From Streptomyces venezuelae ATCC 10712 (lineage in GTDB: Bacteria; Actinomycetota; Actinomycetes; Streptomycetales; Streptomycetaceae), in the NCBI RefSeq assembly GCF_008639165.1, contig NZ_CP029197.1, positions 2,480,001 through 2,544,000 of the forward strand: a DNA stretch of 64,000 nt. The letters run 5' to 3'. This document shows, piece after piece, positions 1 to 8,510 of this stretch (its first letter is position 1; each line of letters begins with the position of its first letter). Both the position numbers and the translations under genes were made by a program. Below the pieces are notes generated by a model. The model was not told the DNA's origin and ran no database searches. It saw only the letters and a list, made by a program, of their open reading frames with translations.

Positions 1-360
1 GGCTCCGCCGACGAGCGGCTGACCGGCTGGCTGACCGCCCTGTTCGCCCTCAAGCGCCGCAAGGCGGGCGGGGACCCGGAGCTGATGGCCACCTTCCAGG
101 TGCTGATCGGTGAGAACAGCGCGGTGGTCCACCGGCACGAGGACCATCTGGTGGAGCAGATCGCACGCATCGTGGAGGACGGCCACCGCGAGGGGGTGTT
201 CGCCGCGCCGGAGCGGGACTACGCGACGACGGCCCGGGCGGTCTTCGACGCCACCGACCGCTTCCACGACCCGGCGCACGCCGCCGACTGGTCGACGACG
301 GACATCGAGGACGCGTTCGCGGCGGTCATCTCCCTGACGCAGCGCGCGCTGCGGGCCTGA
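1..360 (+). CDS. TetR-family regulator, C-terminal part (5' end outside window)
   Basis: The reading frame is open from the first base and stops with TGA at 358-360, so only the C-terminal ~119 residues are present and the DNA-binding helix-turn-helix is missing. The visible part is helical and contains RFHDPAHAADW, a sequence I associate with the ligand-binding half of a common Streptomyces TetR subgroup. An ATG at 85 is internal, not a start. Ligand and target are unknown; genes upstream of the window would be the first to check. Confidence 0.7.
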   Translation, partial: GSADERLTGWLTALFALKRRKAGGDPELMATFQVLIGENSAVVHRHEDHLVEQIARIVEDGHREGVFAAPERDYATTARAVFDATDRFHDPAHAADWSTTDIEDAFAAVISLTQRALRA

Positions 361-468
361 CCCGCACGCTCCTTTTGAAGATCATTTGGCTCGGATTTTC
401 CCCTTCCCTGTCCGGATGCCGACTAGCGTTCCCCCGCACCGCGACCGAGACGCCTCCAGGGGGAAACC

Positions 469-1230
469 ATGTCCGCGCACGAGCGGCCACCGGCCGCACC
501 GGCCACCACGACCGACGGGCGGCCGGGACCGCCGCCCCGCTCCGGGGGCGCCTCGGCCGCCGGCTGGGTCCTGACCATCGGGCTCAACGTCGTCGCGCCG
601 ATCCTCACGTACAACATCCTGACCGAGGACCACGGTTGGTCCGAGTTCACCGCCCTGCTCGCCGGCAGCGCCTGGCCCGTCCTGGACAGCGCGATCATGG
701 TCGCCTGGCGGCGCAAGGTCGACGAGTTCGCCGTCGTCACCCTGGTGTTCCTGGTGATCACGGCGCTCGTCTCGCTGATCGGCGCGCACACCGCGCGGGC
801 GCTGCTGGTCAAGGACTCGGGGGTGACGGGCCTGTTCGGGCTGCTCTGCCTGGCCACCCTGCTCGCGCCGCGACCGCTGATGTTCTACTTCGGCCGCAAG
901 TTCGCCACCGACGGCACCCCGGCGAGCACCGCCTGGTGGAACGGCATGTGGCAGTACGAGGGCTTCCGCTCCACCATGCGCACGATGACGCTGGTGTGGG
1001 GCGTGGCGTACGTGGCCGAGGCGCTGGTGCGGGTGGGGCTCGCCTTCACCCTGAGCACCTCGACCATGGTGACGCTCAGCCCGCTCATGATCTACGGCGT
1101 GCTCGGCGCGCTCGGGGTGTGGACGGCCTGGTTCGGCAAGCGCCGGGCCGCCGAGGGTGAGCGGCGCCAGGCTGAGGCCGAGGCCGAGGCGGCCGCGCGG
1201 GCGGCCCGACCGGGCCCGACCCCGGCCTGA
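469..1230 (+). CDS. VC0807-like integral membrane protein
   Basis: This is a 253-residue polytopic membrane protein. A hydrophilic N-terminus of about 30 residues precedes five or six hydrophobic segments, and the tail is charged and Ala/Arg-rich. The pattern, with SAWPVLDSAIMVAWRR near residue 65, resembles the VC0807-family membrane proteins often seen beside TetR regulators. The ATG at 469 follows a GGGGGA ribosome-binding site. The preceding regulator gene ends 108 bp upstream on the same strand and might control it, but this is inference. The biochemical function of the family is not known to me. It converges on glyS across a strong terminator. Confidence 0.65.
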   Translation: MSAHERPPAAPATTTDGRPGPPPRSGGASAAGWVLTIGLNVVAPILTYNILTEDHGWSEFTALLAGSAWPVLDSAIMVAWRRKVDEFAVVTLVFLVITALVSLIGAHTARALLVKDSGVTGLFGLLCLATLLAPRPLMFYFGRKFATDGTPASTAWWNGMWQYEGFRSTMRTMTLVWGVAYVAEALVRVGLAFTLSTSTMVTLSPLMIYGVLGALGVWTAWFGKRRAAEGERRQAEAEAEAAARAARPGPTPA

Positions 1231-1285
1231 TCCTCGGCCTGATCCCAGCCCGCCCCCCGGCCTGGCCCCGGCCCGGCCCGGCAAA

Positions 1286-1327
1286 GGGAGAGCCCCCCGG
1301 TTCCTGACGGAACCGGGGGGCTCTCCC
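1286..1327. terminator. Bidirectional hairpin terminator between the membrane-protein gene and glyS
   Basis: The two 19-base arms (1286-1304 and 1309-1327) are perfect complements around a 4-base TGAC loop. The hairpin lies between two convergent genes and can end transcription from both sides. There is no U-tract, as is usual in Streptomyces. Confidence 0.9.
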
Positions 1328-1342
1328 GTAAGCGACCGGAGG

Positions 1343-2722
1343 TCAGCAGCCGAGCAGGCGGCTGCCCAGGTAGCTCTGGATCTGGTCGAGGGAGACGCGC
1401 TCCTGCTTCATGGTGTCGCGCTCGCGCACGGTCACCGCGTTGTCGTCGAGGGTGTCGAAGTCGACGGTGACGCAGTACGGCGTGCCGATCTCGTCCTGAC
1501 GGCGGTAGCGGCGGCCGATGGCGCCGGCGTCGTCGAACTCGATGTTCCAGTTCTGCCGCAGGTCCGCCGCGAGGCCCTTGGCCTTCGGGGAGAGCTGCGG
1601 GTTGCGGGACAGCGGCAGGACGGCGACCTTGACCGGGGCCAGACGGTGGTCGAGGCGCAGCACGGTGCGCTTCTCCATGACGCCCTTGGCGTTCGGCGCC
1701 TCGTCCTCGATGTACGCGTCGAGCAGGAAGGCGAGCATCGCGCGGCCGACACCGGCCGCGGGCTCGATGACGTACGGCGTGTAGCGCTCGCCCGACTCCT
1801 GCTCCAGGAAGGACAGGTTGGCGCCGGAGGCCTTGGCGTGGGCGCTCAGGTCGTAGTCGGTGCGGTTGGCGACGCCCTCGAGCTCACCCCACTCGCTGCC
1901 GCCGAACGAGAAGCGGTACTCGATGTCGGCGGTGCGCTTCGAGTAGTGGGAGAGCTTCTCCTTCGGGTGCTCGAACCAGCGCATGTTCTCCTCGCGGAGA
2001 CCCAGGCCGGTGTACCAGTTCCAGCGCTGCTCCATCCAGTACTCCTGCCACTGCTCGTCCTCGCCCGGCTTGACGAAGAACTCCATCTCCATCTGCTCGA
2101 ACTCGCGCGTGCGGAAGATGAAGTTGCCCGGAGTGATCTCGTTCCGGAAGGACTTGCCCATCTGCGCGATGCCGAACGGGGGCTTCTTGCGCGAGGTGGT
2201 CTGCACCTGGGCGAAGTTGGTGAAGATGCCCTGGGCCGTCTCGGGGCGCAGGTAGGCGACGGAGCCGCTGTCCTGGGTCGGGCCGAGGTGGGTGGAGAGC
2301 AGGCCGGAGAACTGCTTGGGCTCCGTGAAGGTGCCCTTGTTGCCGCAGTTGGGGCAGTTGAGGTCGGTGAGGCTCTCGGGGAGACGGCCGTGCTTCTCCT
2401 CGTACGCCTCCTCCAGGTGGTCGGCGCGGTAGCGCTTGTGGCAGGAGGTGCACTCGGTCAGCGGGTCGGTGAAGGTCGCGACGTGGCCGGAGGCCTCCCA
2501 GACCTCGGTGGCCAGGATGACCGACGAGTCGATACCGACGACGTCCTCGCGCGCGGTGACCATGTAACGCCACCACTGACGCTTCAGGTTCTCCTTGAGT
2601 TCGACACCCAGCGGTCCGTAGTCCCAGGCGGCGCGCTGGCCGCCGTAGATCTCACTGCACGGGTAGACGAAGCCACGGCGCTTGCTCAGGCTGACGATGG
2701 TGTCGATCTTGTCGGCGGCCAC
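1343..2722 (-). CDS. glyS: Glycyl-tRNA synthetase, alpha2 type
   Basis: This enzyme charges tRNA-Gly with glycine at the expense of ATP and acts in the cytoplasm as a homodimer. The 459 residues show the class II signatures of the eukaryotic/actinobacterial alpha2 enzyme: the N-terminal [16 protein letters not shown], a zinc-binding pair C91/C94 and C123/C126, motif 2 around residues 188-215 ([23 protein letters not shown]), and a C-terminal anticodon-binding domain from about residue 360. Length is normal for the family. It is transcribed divergently from znuA, the usual Streptomyces arrangement. Confidence 0.97.
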   Translation of the reverse strand: MAADKIDTIVSLSKRRGFVYPCSEIYGGQRAAWDYGPLGVELKENLKRQWWRYMVTAREDVVGIDSSVILATEVWEASGHVATFTDPLTECTSCHKRYRADHLEEAYEEKHGRLPESLTDLNCPNCGNKGTFTEPKQFSGLLSTHLGPTQDSGSVAYLRPETAQGIFTNFAQVQTTSRKKPPFGIAQMGKSFRNEITPGNFIFRTREFEQMEMEFFVKPGEDEQWQEYWMEQRWNWYTGLGLREENMRWFEHPKEKLSHYSKRTADIEYRFSFGGSEWGELEGVANRTDYDLSAHAKASGANLSFLEQESGERYTPYVIEPAAGVGRAMLAFLLDAYIEDEAPNAKGVMEKRTVLRLDHRLAPVKVAVLPLSRNPQLSPKAKGLAADLRQNWNIEFDDAGAIGRRYRRQDEIGTPYCVTVDFDTLDDNAVTVRERDTMKQERVSLDQIQSYLGSRLLGC

Positions 2723-2851
2723 GGTGCTCTCTTCATTACGACGACGAAGTGCGAATGCCTCAGGTTACCGGCGCCCGCACCCCCCGTATCAAATCGGTTC
2801 GGTGGTCGGGCCCGGGCGGGGGCCCCGTGGGCGGGACCACACGTACGACAA

Positions 2852-2891
2852 TTGACAATCGTTTCCAGTTTTGTTGAAAATGAGTGTCATG
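2852..2891 (+). promoter_or_regulatory. znuA promoter with two Zur-box-like sites
   Basis: A consensus -35 TTGACA (2852-2857) is followed after 18 bases by GAAAAT (2876-2881), a -10-like hexamer ending 7 bases before the ATG at 2889. Two 15-bp imperfect 7-1-7 palindromes of Zur-box type cover the two hexamers: TGACAATCGTTTCCA (2853-2867) and TGAAAATGAGTGTCA (2875-2889). Zinc-loaded Zur bound here would block RNA polymerase. The spacing implies a transcript starting at or next to the ATG, that is, leaderless. The motif match is direct; Zur binding is inferred. Confidence 0.65.
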
Positions 2892-3878
2892 AACGTACGT
2901 CGCCTGATACCCGCCACCGCCCTCGCCGGAGCCGTCACGCTCGGCGTCGTCACCCTCTCCGCCTGCGCCGGAACCTCCGACGCGGCCGACAAGGGCAGCG
3001 GCGGCAAGCTGGACGTGGTGGCGTCGTTCTACCCCATGCAGTACCTGGCCGAGCAGATAGGCGGCGACCACGTCGCCGTCGACACGCTCACCAAGCCCGG
3101 CGTCGAACCCCACGACCTGGAGCTCAAGCCGAAGCAGATCGGCGAGCTCGGCGAGGCCGACGTCGTCCTCTACCTCAAGGGCATCCAGCCCGCCGTCGAC
3201 GACGCGATCGCCCAGGCCGGCGTCAAGCACACCGTCGACGCCGCCACCCTCACGAAGCTCGAGGCGCACGGTACCGAGGTCGGCCACGAGGGCCACGACC
3301 ACGCCGAGGGCGAGCACGGCGCCGATGAGGCCGGCCACGACCACGGCTCCGAGGCCGGCGCCGACCCCCACATCTGGCTCGACCCCGTGAAGTACGCCGA
3401 GGTCGCCAAGGGCGTCGGCGCCGCCCTGGAGAAGGCCGACCCGGCCCACGCCGCCGACTACAAGAAGAACACCGACGCGCTCGTCAAGAAGCTCGACGGC
3501 CTGAACACCGCCTTCGTGAACGGCCTGAAGAACACCACCACGAAGACCTTCATCACCACCCACTCCGCCTTCGGCTACCTCGCCGAGCGCTACGGCCTGG
3601 ACCAGGAGGGCATCTCCGGCATCGACCCCGAGTCCGAGCCGAGCCCCGCCCGGATCAAGGAACTCCAGGACATCGCGAAGAAGGACAAGGTCAGCACCGT
3701 CTTCTTCGAGACCCTCGCCAGCGACAAGACGGCGAAGACCCTCGCGGGCGACGCCGGTCTGAAGACCGACGTGCTCGATCCGCTGGAGGGAATCACGGAC
3801 GCGTCCAAGGGCGATGACTACATCGAGGTCATGCGCTCCAACCTCGCCGCGCTGCAGAAGGCCCTCGGCGCCAAGTGA
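2889..3878 (+). CDS. znuA: Zinc ABC transporter substrate-binding lipoprotein
   Basis: This protein captures Zn2+ outside the membrane and delivers it to ZnuBC. It has 329 residues from the ATG at 2889. The N-terminal signal ends in a lipobox (TLSAC, Cys26), so it should be a lipid-anchored surface protein. The cluster A-I features are present, including FYPMQYLAEQIGGDHV, a His/Asp/Glu-rich flexible loop at roughly residues 131-154 typical of zinc rather than manganese binders, and DPHIWLDP straight after it. An in-frame TTG at 2871 has no ribosome-binding site and lies inside the promoter, so I prefer 2889. First gene of znuA-znuC-znuB-zur. Confidence 0.93.
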   Translation: MNVRRLIPATALAGAVTLGVVTLSACAGTSDAADKGSGGKLDVVASFYPMQYLAEQIGGDHVAVDTLTKPGVEPHDLELKPKQIGELGEADVVLYLKGIQPAVDDAIAQAGVKHTVDAATLTKLEAHGTEVGHEGHDHAEGEHGADEAGHDHGSEAGADPHIWLDPVKYAEVAKGVGAALEKADPAHAADYKKNTDALVKKLDGLNTAFVNGLKNTTTKTFITTHSAFGYLAERYGLDQEGISGIDPESEPSPARIKELQDIAKKDKVSTVFFETLASDKTAKTLAGDAGLKTDVLDPLEGITDASKGDDYIEVMRSNLAALQKALGAK

Positions 3879-3904
3879 TCACCGCACAGCAGGAGGTACG
3901 AGCC

Positions 3905-4672
3905 ATGGCAGCCCCGGAACCCGTCATTTCCGTCCGCGGGGCCACGGCGGCCCTCGGCGCCCGGCCCGTCCTCCGCGGCGTCGACCTCACCGTCCACCGC
4001 GGCGAGGTCGTCGCCCTGCTCGGCGCGAACGGCTCCGGCAAGTCGACCGCCGTCCGCTCCGTCATCGGCCAGGTGCCGCTGACCGGCGGCGCGATCGAGC
4101 TGTTCGGCACCGAGCGGAAGCGTTTCCGCGACTGGGCCCGGGTCGGTTACGTGCCCCAGCGCACCACCGCGGCGAGCGGCGTCCCCGCCACCATCCGCGA
4201 GGTCGTCTCCTCCGGCCGGCTGGCCCGACGCCCGTTCGGCTGGCTGACGAGGAACGACAAGGCCGCCGTCGAGCGGGCCATCCGGCTCGTCGGGCTCGCC
4301 GACCGCGCCGACGACTCCGTCTCCGCGCTCTCCGGCGGCCAGCACCAGCGGGTCCTGATCGCCCGCGCGCTCGCCTCCGAGCCCGAACTCCTGATCATGG
4401 ACGAGCCGATGGCCGGGGTCGACCTGGCGAGCCAGGAGATCCTGGCCGCCACCCTCCGCGAGCAGGTCGCGAGCGGCACCTCCGTCCTCCTCGTGCTGCA
4501 CGAGCTGGGCCCGCTGGAGCCGCTCATCGACCGGGCGGTGGTGCTCCGCGACGGCTGTGTCGTGCACGACGGCCCGCCGCCGGAGGCCCTCGGCCAGCAC
4601 GCCCTGCCGGGCCACGACCACGTCCATCCGCATGCGGCCGGTGAGCCGCTCCGTACGGGTCTGCTGACCTGA
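3905..4672 (+). CDS. znuC: Zinc ABC transporter ATP-binding protein
   Basis: This is the cytoplasmic ATPase that powers zinc uptake with ZnuA and ZnuB. It has 255 residues. Walker A GANGSGKST is near residue 40, the ABC signature LSGGQHQR near 142, and Walker B LLIMDEP near 162. AGGAGG at 3891-3896 sits 8 bases before the ATG at 3905, which decides the start; an in-frame upstream ATC at 3875 overlaps the znuA stop and is unlikely. The C-terminal tail GHDHVHPHAAG is His-rich, a common trait of zinc ABC ATPases. Confidence 0.93.
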   Translation: MAAPEPVISVRGATAALGARPVLRGVDLTVHRGEVVALLGANGSGKSTAVRSVIGQVPLTGGAIELFGTERKRFRDWARVGYVPQRTTAASGVPATIREVVSSGRLARRPFGWLTRNDKAAVERAIRLVGLADRADDSVSALSGGQHQRVLIARALASEPELLIMDEPMAGVDLASQEILAATLREQVASGTSVLLVLHELGPLEPLIDRAVVLRDGCVVHDGPPPEALGQHALPGHDHVHPHAAGEPLRTGLLT

Positions 4673-4688
4673 GGAAGCTGACCTGACC

Positions 4689-5582
4689 ATGGAATTCCTC
4701 CAGCTCGCCTTCATGCAGCGCGCGCTCCTCGCGGCCGTGCTCGTCGGCATCACCGCGCCCGCCGTCGGCATCTACCTCGTCCAGCGCCGCCAGGCGCTGA
4801 TGGGCGACGGCATCGGGCACGTCGCCATGACCGGTGTCGGCCTCGGCTTCCTGCTGAACTCCAGCCCGGTCTGGATGGCGACCCTGGTCGCCGTCGCCGG
4901 CTCGGTCGCGATGGAGCTCATCAGGGCGTACGGCAAGACCCGCGGCGACCTCGCGCTCGCGCTGCTCTTCTACGGCGGCATGGCGGGCGGCGTCCTGCTG
5001 ATCAACCTCTCGCCGACCGGCTCCAACGCCAACCTCAGCTCGTACCTGTTCGGCTCGCTCTCCACGGTCTCCACCGAGGACATCACCGCGATCGGGATCC
5101 TCGCCGCCTTCGTGATCCTGGTCACCGTCGGGCTGCGCCGGCAGCTCTTCGCGGTCAGCCAGGACGAGGAGTTCGCCCGCGTCACCGGCCTTCCGGTGCG
5201 CGCCCTGAACCTGCTGATCGCGGTCACGGCCGCGGTCACCGTCACGGTCGCCATGCGGGTCGTCGGCCTGCTGCTCGTCAGCGCGCTCATGGTGGTGCCG
5301 GTGGCGGCGGCCCAGCAGCTGTCGAAGTCCTTCCGCGCGACCTTCGTCCTCGCCGTGGTGACGGGCATCACGGTCACCCTGGCGGGCACGGTCACCTCGT
5401 ACTACCAGGACGTGCCGCCCGGCGCGACGATCGTGCTGTACGCGATCGGCGTCTTCGTGCTGCTCACCCTGCTCGCCACGCCGCTCGCCAAACGGCGGGC
5501 GCGGGCGGCCGAGGCGGACGCGGAGAGCTGTGACGCACCGGTTCCGGCCACCCGGCGGCCCGCGGACGACGTGAAGGTCTGA
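4689..5582 (+). CDS. znuB: Zinc ABC transporter permease
   Basis: This ABC-3 family permease forms the zinc channel in the membrane. It has 297 residues with eight or nine hydrophobic segments. The early motif RRQALMGDGIGHVAMTGVG is characteristic of the family, as is QDEEFARVTGLPVRALN in the cytoplasmic loop that contacts ZnuC. It starts 16 bp after znuC, implying cotranscription. The last ~30 residues are charged and cytoplasmic. Confidence 0.94.
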   Translation: MEFLQLAFMQRALLAAVLVGITAPAVGIYLVQRRQALMGDGIGHVAMTGVGLGFLLNSSPVWMATLVAVAGSVAMELIRAYGKTRGDLALALLFYGGMAGGVLLINLSPTGSNANLSSYLFGSLSTVSTEDITAIGILAAFVILVTVGLRRQLFAVSQDEEFARVTGLPVRALNLLIAVTAAVTVTVAMRVVGLLLVSALMVVPVAAAQQLSKSFRATFVLAVVTGITVTLAGTVTSYYQDVPPGATIVLYAIGVFVLLTLLATPLAKRRARAAEADAESCDAPVPATRRPADDVKV

Positions 5583-5654
5583 TCGGGACCGGGCCCGGCG
5601 GCCCGGGGGGCTGGCAGAATGGCGGGGGCAGACAAGGAATTCAAGGAGGCCCCC

Positions 5655-6065
5655 GTGGTGACGGCAGGACCCCCCGTACGAGGCCGCTCCACCAAGCAGC
5701 GGGCCGCCGTGTCGGCGGCGCTGAACGAGGTGGACGAGTTCCGCAGCGCCCAGGAGCTGCACGACATGCTCAAGCACCGCGGCGACTCGGTCGGCCTCAC
5801 CACCGTCTACCGCACGCTGCAGTCCCTGGCGGACGCGGGCGAGGTCGACGCGCTGCGCACCAGCGAGGGCGAGACGGTGTACCGCCGCTGCTCGACCGGC
5901 GACCACCACCACCATCTGGTGTGCCGGGTCTGCGGCAAGGCCGTGGAGGTGGAGGGCCCGATGGTGGAGCAGTGGGCCGAGACGATCGCCTCGGAGCACG
6001 GCTTCGTGAACGTGGCGCACACCGTGGAGATCTTCGGCACCTGCGCGGAGTGCGCCGGGAAGTGA
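5655..6065 (+). CDS. zur: Zinc uptake regulator Zur (Fur family)
   Basis: This zinc-sensing repressor of the Fur family should shut down znuACB when zinc is plentiful. It has 136 residues from GTG 5655. The N-terminal winged helix includes SAQELHDMLKHRGDSVGLTTVYRTLQSL in overlapping parts, followed by the dimerisation domain with HHHHLVCRVCGK and a C-terminal CAEC pair that make the structural zinc site. AAGGAGG (5643-5649) sits 5 bases before GTG 5655 and 8 before GTG 5658; an upstream ATG at 5619 would add 12 residues and has a poorer site. It follows znuB by 72 bp. Confidence 0.93.
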   Translation: MVTAGPPVRGRSTKQRAAVSAALNEVDEFRSAQELHDMLKHRGDSVGLTTVYRTLQSLADAGEVDALRTSEGETVYRRCSTGDHHHHLVCRVCGKAVEVEGPMVEQWAETIASEHGFVNVAHTVEIFGTCAECAGK

Positions 6066-6088
6066 CCTCCGCGCGGTGACCTGACATA

Positions 6089-6128
6089 CGTGAAGGCCCG
6101 TACCCGTCCCGGGGTACGGGCCTTCACG
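6089..6128. terminator. Bidirectional hairpin terminator between zur and uppS
   Basis: The 17-base arms 6089-6105 and 6112-6128 are perfectly complementary around a 6-base loop. They separate the convergent zur and uppS genes. Confidence 0.9.
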
Positions 6129-6153
6129 CGCGCCTGTCACACCCCGCGGGCGT

Positions 6154-6978
6154 TCAGGCCTTGTCGAGGACGGCCAGGTCGGCCGGGTCGACGCCGCCGA
6201 AGCGGCGGTCGCGCTGGGCGAACTCGACGCAGGCCCGCCACAGGTCGCGGCGGTCGAAGTCGGGCCACAGCACGTCCTGGAAGACCATCTCGGCGTACGC
6301 GCTCTGCCAGATCAGGTAGTTGGAGGTGCGCTGCTCGCCGCTGGGCCGCAGGAACAGGTCCACGTCCGGCATGTCCGGGTAGTAGAGGTACTTCTGGATG
6401 GTCTTCTCGGTGATCTTCGCCGGGTCGAGCCGGCCCGCCCGCACGTCCTCAGCGAGCGCCTGCGCCGCGTCGGTGAGCTCCGCGCGGCCGCCGTAGTTCA
6501 TGCAGAAGTACAGGGTGAGCTTGGTGTTGTCCTTGGTCTGCTCCTGCGCGACCTGGAGCTCCTTGGCCACCGACTTCCACAGCTTGGGCATCCGGCCGAC
6601 CCAGCGCACCCGCACGCCGAGGGAGTCGAGCTGGTCGCGGGACTTGCGGATGAAGTCGCGGTTGAAGTTCATCAGGAAGCGCACCTCCTCGGGGGAGCGC
6701 TTCCAGTTCTCGGTGGAGAAGGCGTACAGCGAGATCGAGCCCACGCCCATCTCGATCGCGCCCTGGAGCACGTCGAGGACCTGCTCGGCGCCGACCTTGT
6801 GGCCCTCGGTGCGGGGCAGGCCGCGCTCCTTGGCCCAGCGGCCGTTGCCGTCCATGACGATCGCGACGTGCTCCGGGACGAGCTCGGACTGGAGCTTCGG
6901 CGGCCGGGCGCCGGAGGGGTGCGGCTCGGGGGTGGTGTACTCCCGGCGCTGGCGACCGAGCAGTCGTGCGATGGCCAT
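6154..6978 (-). CDS. uppS: Isoprenyl transferase (cis-prenyl diphosphate synthase)
   Basis: It condenses isopentenyl diphosphate units in cis to make the polyprenyl carrier lipid used for peptidoglycan and wall glycan synthesis. The 274 residues contain the catalytic [14 protein letters not shown] block, the conserved [12 protein letters not shown], and the C-terminal [17 protein letters not shown] stretch. Length fits the family. It ends an operon with recO, whose stop lies 12 bp upstream of the uppS start. Confidence 0.94.
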   Translation of the reverse strand: MAIARLLGRQRREYTTPEPHPSGARPPKLQSELVPEHVAIVMDGNGRWAKERGLPRTEGHKVGAEQVLDVLQGAIEMGVGSISLYAFSTENWKRSPEEVRFLMNFNRDFIRKSRDQLDSLGVRVRWVGRMPKLWKSVAKELQVAQEQTKDNTKLTLYFCMNYGGRAELTDAAQALAEDVRAGRLDPAKITEKTIQKYLYYPDMPDVDLFLRPSGEQRTSNYLIWQSAYAEMVFQDVLWPDFDRRDLWRACVEFAQRDRRFGGVDPADLAVLDKA

Positions 6979-6990
6979 GGGTGGTCTCTC

Positions 6991-7740
6991 CTAGCTCTTT
7001 TCCACATACCGCAGGGAGCGCAGGCCGCGCTCCAGGTGCCAGTGCAGATAGGCGGACACGAGTCCGCCGCCCTCCCTGACGTGACGCGGCTCGCACGCGT
7101 CCGCCGTCGCCCAGTCGCCGGTGAGCAGCGCGCTGAGCAGGCCGATGGCCTCCGGAGAGGGTACGACGCTTCCGGGCACCCGGCAGTCGCCGCATATGAC
7201 ACCGCCCGCCGCGACCGAAAAGAACCGGTTCGGCCCGTGAATGCCACATTTGGCACAGTCCTCGAAGCTCGGCGCGTAGCCGTTCACGGCGAGCGAGCGG
7301 AGGAGGAAGGCGTCGAGGATCAGATGGGGGGCGTGCTCGCCCCGCGCGAGGGTCCGCAGGCCGCCGACGAGCAGCAGGTACTGCTGCACGGCGGGCTCGC
7401 CCTCGTGGTCGGTGAACCGTTCCGCCGTCTCCAGCATGGCGGTGCCGGCGGTGTAGCGGGCGTAGTCGGTGACGATCCCGCCGCCGTACGGGGCGATGGT
7501 CTCGCTCTGGGTGCAGAGCGGCAGCCCGCGTCCGACCAGCTCACTCCCCCGGGCGAAGAACTGCACGTCCACGTGCGAGAACGGTTCGAGCCGCGCCCCG
7601 AACTTCGACTTCGTCCGGCGCACTCCGCGCGCCACGGCGCGGACCCGGCCGTGGCCGCGGGTGAGGAGCGTGATGATGCGGTCCGCTTCACCCAGCTTCT
7701 GGGTGCGCAGCACGATGCCGTCGTCGCGGAACAGACTCAT
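6991..7740 (-). CDS. recO: DNA repair protein RecO
   Basis: RecO helps load RecA on SSB-coated single strands in the RecFOR recombination pathway. The 249 residues start with the N-terminal OB fold (SLFRDDGIVLRTQKLGEADR) and carry a four-cysteine zinc module (CAKC and CGDC) in the C-terminal half. It is transcribed with uppS just downstream. A 7-bp hairpin upstream (7795-7814) separates it from the preceding small gene. Confidence 0.94.
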   Translation of the reverse strand: MSLFRDDGIVLRTQKLGEADRIITLLTRGHGRVRAVARGVRRTKSKFGARLEPFSHVDVQFFARGSELVGRGLPLCTQSETIAPYGGGIVTDYARYTAGTAMLETAERFTDHEGEPAVQQYLLLVGGLRTLARGEHAPHLILDAFLLRSLAVNGYAPSFEDCAKCGIHGPNRFFSVAAGGVICGDCRVPGSVVPSPEAIGLLSALLTGDWATADACEPRHVREGGGLVSAYLHWHLERGLRSLRYVEKS

Positions 7741-7794
7741 GCGCCCATTCTCGCGTACGCGGCCCGGAGGTCCGAACGCCTCGGTCGCACGGCC

Positions 7795-7814
7795 GCCCCC
7801 TCTCCCGAGGGGGC
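7795..7814. terminator. Short hairpin, probable terminator
   Basis: A perfect 7-bp stem (7795-7801 with 7808-7814) and a 6-base loop lie between the small gene at 7832-8047 and recO, both on the minus strand. Confidence 0.5.
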
Positions 7815-7831
7815 CGTGGTGTCGTGCGCCG

Positions 7832-8047
7832 TCAGGGGACCTCGCCGCGGCTCCGCGCGTTCACGTGCGCCGTGGCCGCGCTCAGCCGCTCGGCCGAGGT
7901 GGCCTCCCGCACCCCGTCGGGCTCCACGTCCCATTCCCTTCCGCCGCCGAGCGGCCGGATCTGGACGTAGGGCCCCTCGTGGCCCATCACCCTCCCGACG
8001 CGGCCGGTGCGGATCTCGACGACGTACGACCCGATGGGCAGTGTCAT
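7832..8047 (-). CDS. Small conserved KOW-like protein
   Basis: A 71-residue protein beginning MTLPIGSYVVEIRTGRVGRV and containing GPYVQIRPLGGGREWDVEP. I recognise this as a small Streptomyces family, usually encoded next to a short helical protein and an XRE/DUF397-type pair; the function is unknown. GGAGGAGG precedes the ATG at 8047, so the longer open frame reaching 8266 is not its start. The start codon overlaps the stop of the broken gene upstream (ATGA), which suggests translational coupling in the ancestral pair. Confidence 0.6.
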   Translation of the reverse strand: MTLPIGSYVVEIRTGRVGRVMGHEGPYVQIRPLGGGREWDVEPDGVREATSAERLSAATAHVNARSRGEVP

Positions 8048-8227
8048 GACCTGTCCTCCTCCCCAGGCGGGACGGCGGCGGCGAGGAGCCGTGCCGTTTC
8101 CGCCGTGCGGCGTCCCCATGCGACGAACGGCCCCGGAGGATCGACGGCGAGGGCGACGGAGGAGCGCTTCGCGCAATTCCGTCACTGCCTCTCGTGCGGC
8201 TTCGATGGCCCCCGTGGTCGTCTTCAT
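8044..8227 (-). pseudogene. Frameshifted small helical protein gene, partner of the 7832-8047 gene
   Basis: ATG 8227 has a GAAGGAAG ribosome-binding site and starts MKTTTGAIEAAREAVTELRE. After about 22 codons this frame turns into an arginine-rich sequence with no protein character. The next frame then reads SSVALAVDPPGPFVAWGRR and RTAETARLLAAAVPP and ends with TGA exactly overlapping the downstream ATG, but has no start of its own. The two halves joined resemble a short Streptomyces family. The simplest reading is a one-base frameshift near 8150-8170; a sequencing error or programmed shift cannot be excluded. Confidence 0.55.
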
Positions 8228-8275
8228 GATGTCTTCCTTCACCAACGTATGCCTTTCTGAATCCATTTCCCGCTT

Positions 8276-8295
8276 CGCCTCACCAGGGTGAGGCG
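8276..8295. repeat. 20-bp inverted repeat in the 8228-8510 spacer
   Basis: CGCCTCACC and GGTGAGGCG flank a 2-base centre, a perfect 9-2-9 palindrome. It lies just upstream of the frameshifted small gene on the minus strand, so it may be an operator. The rest of this ~280-bp spacer shows no convincing gene. Confidence 0.5.
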
Positions 8296-8455
8296 GGATC
8301 CGTAGAATCGGCAGACGCGCAGGTCGTGCAACTGCGCTGTGGGCTTGGTGAGTTAGTCATGACCGAAGAGGCACTCAAGTTCGAAATGCGCGACGGACCG
8401 GGCCGGCGCATCGAAAACCCGCGGTGTCGTCGCACACCCGTGGAGAGAAATCAGC

Positions 8456-8482
8456 GGAAAGCCGCGCTCCCCACCGCTTTCC
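8456..8482. terminator. Hairpin downstream of the monooxygenase-like gene
   Basis: GGAAAGC (8456-8462) and GCTTTCC (8476-8482) form a 7-bp stem about 30 bp past the stop codon of the 8511-8816 gene on the minus strand. Confidence 0.45.
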
Positions 8483-8510
8483 CGGAGAAGGCCTTTCCAT
8501 GCCTTTCGGG

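Noticed and set aside
1157..3328. A 723-codon plus-strand frame opposite glyS
   Set aside because: It is the complement of a clearly real gene and crosses the terminator; its translation is Val/Leu/Gly/Ala-rich without domain character.
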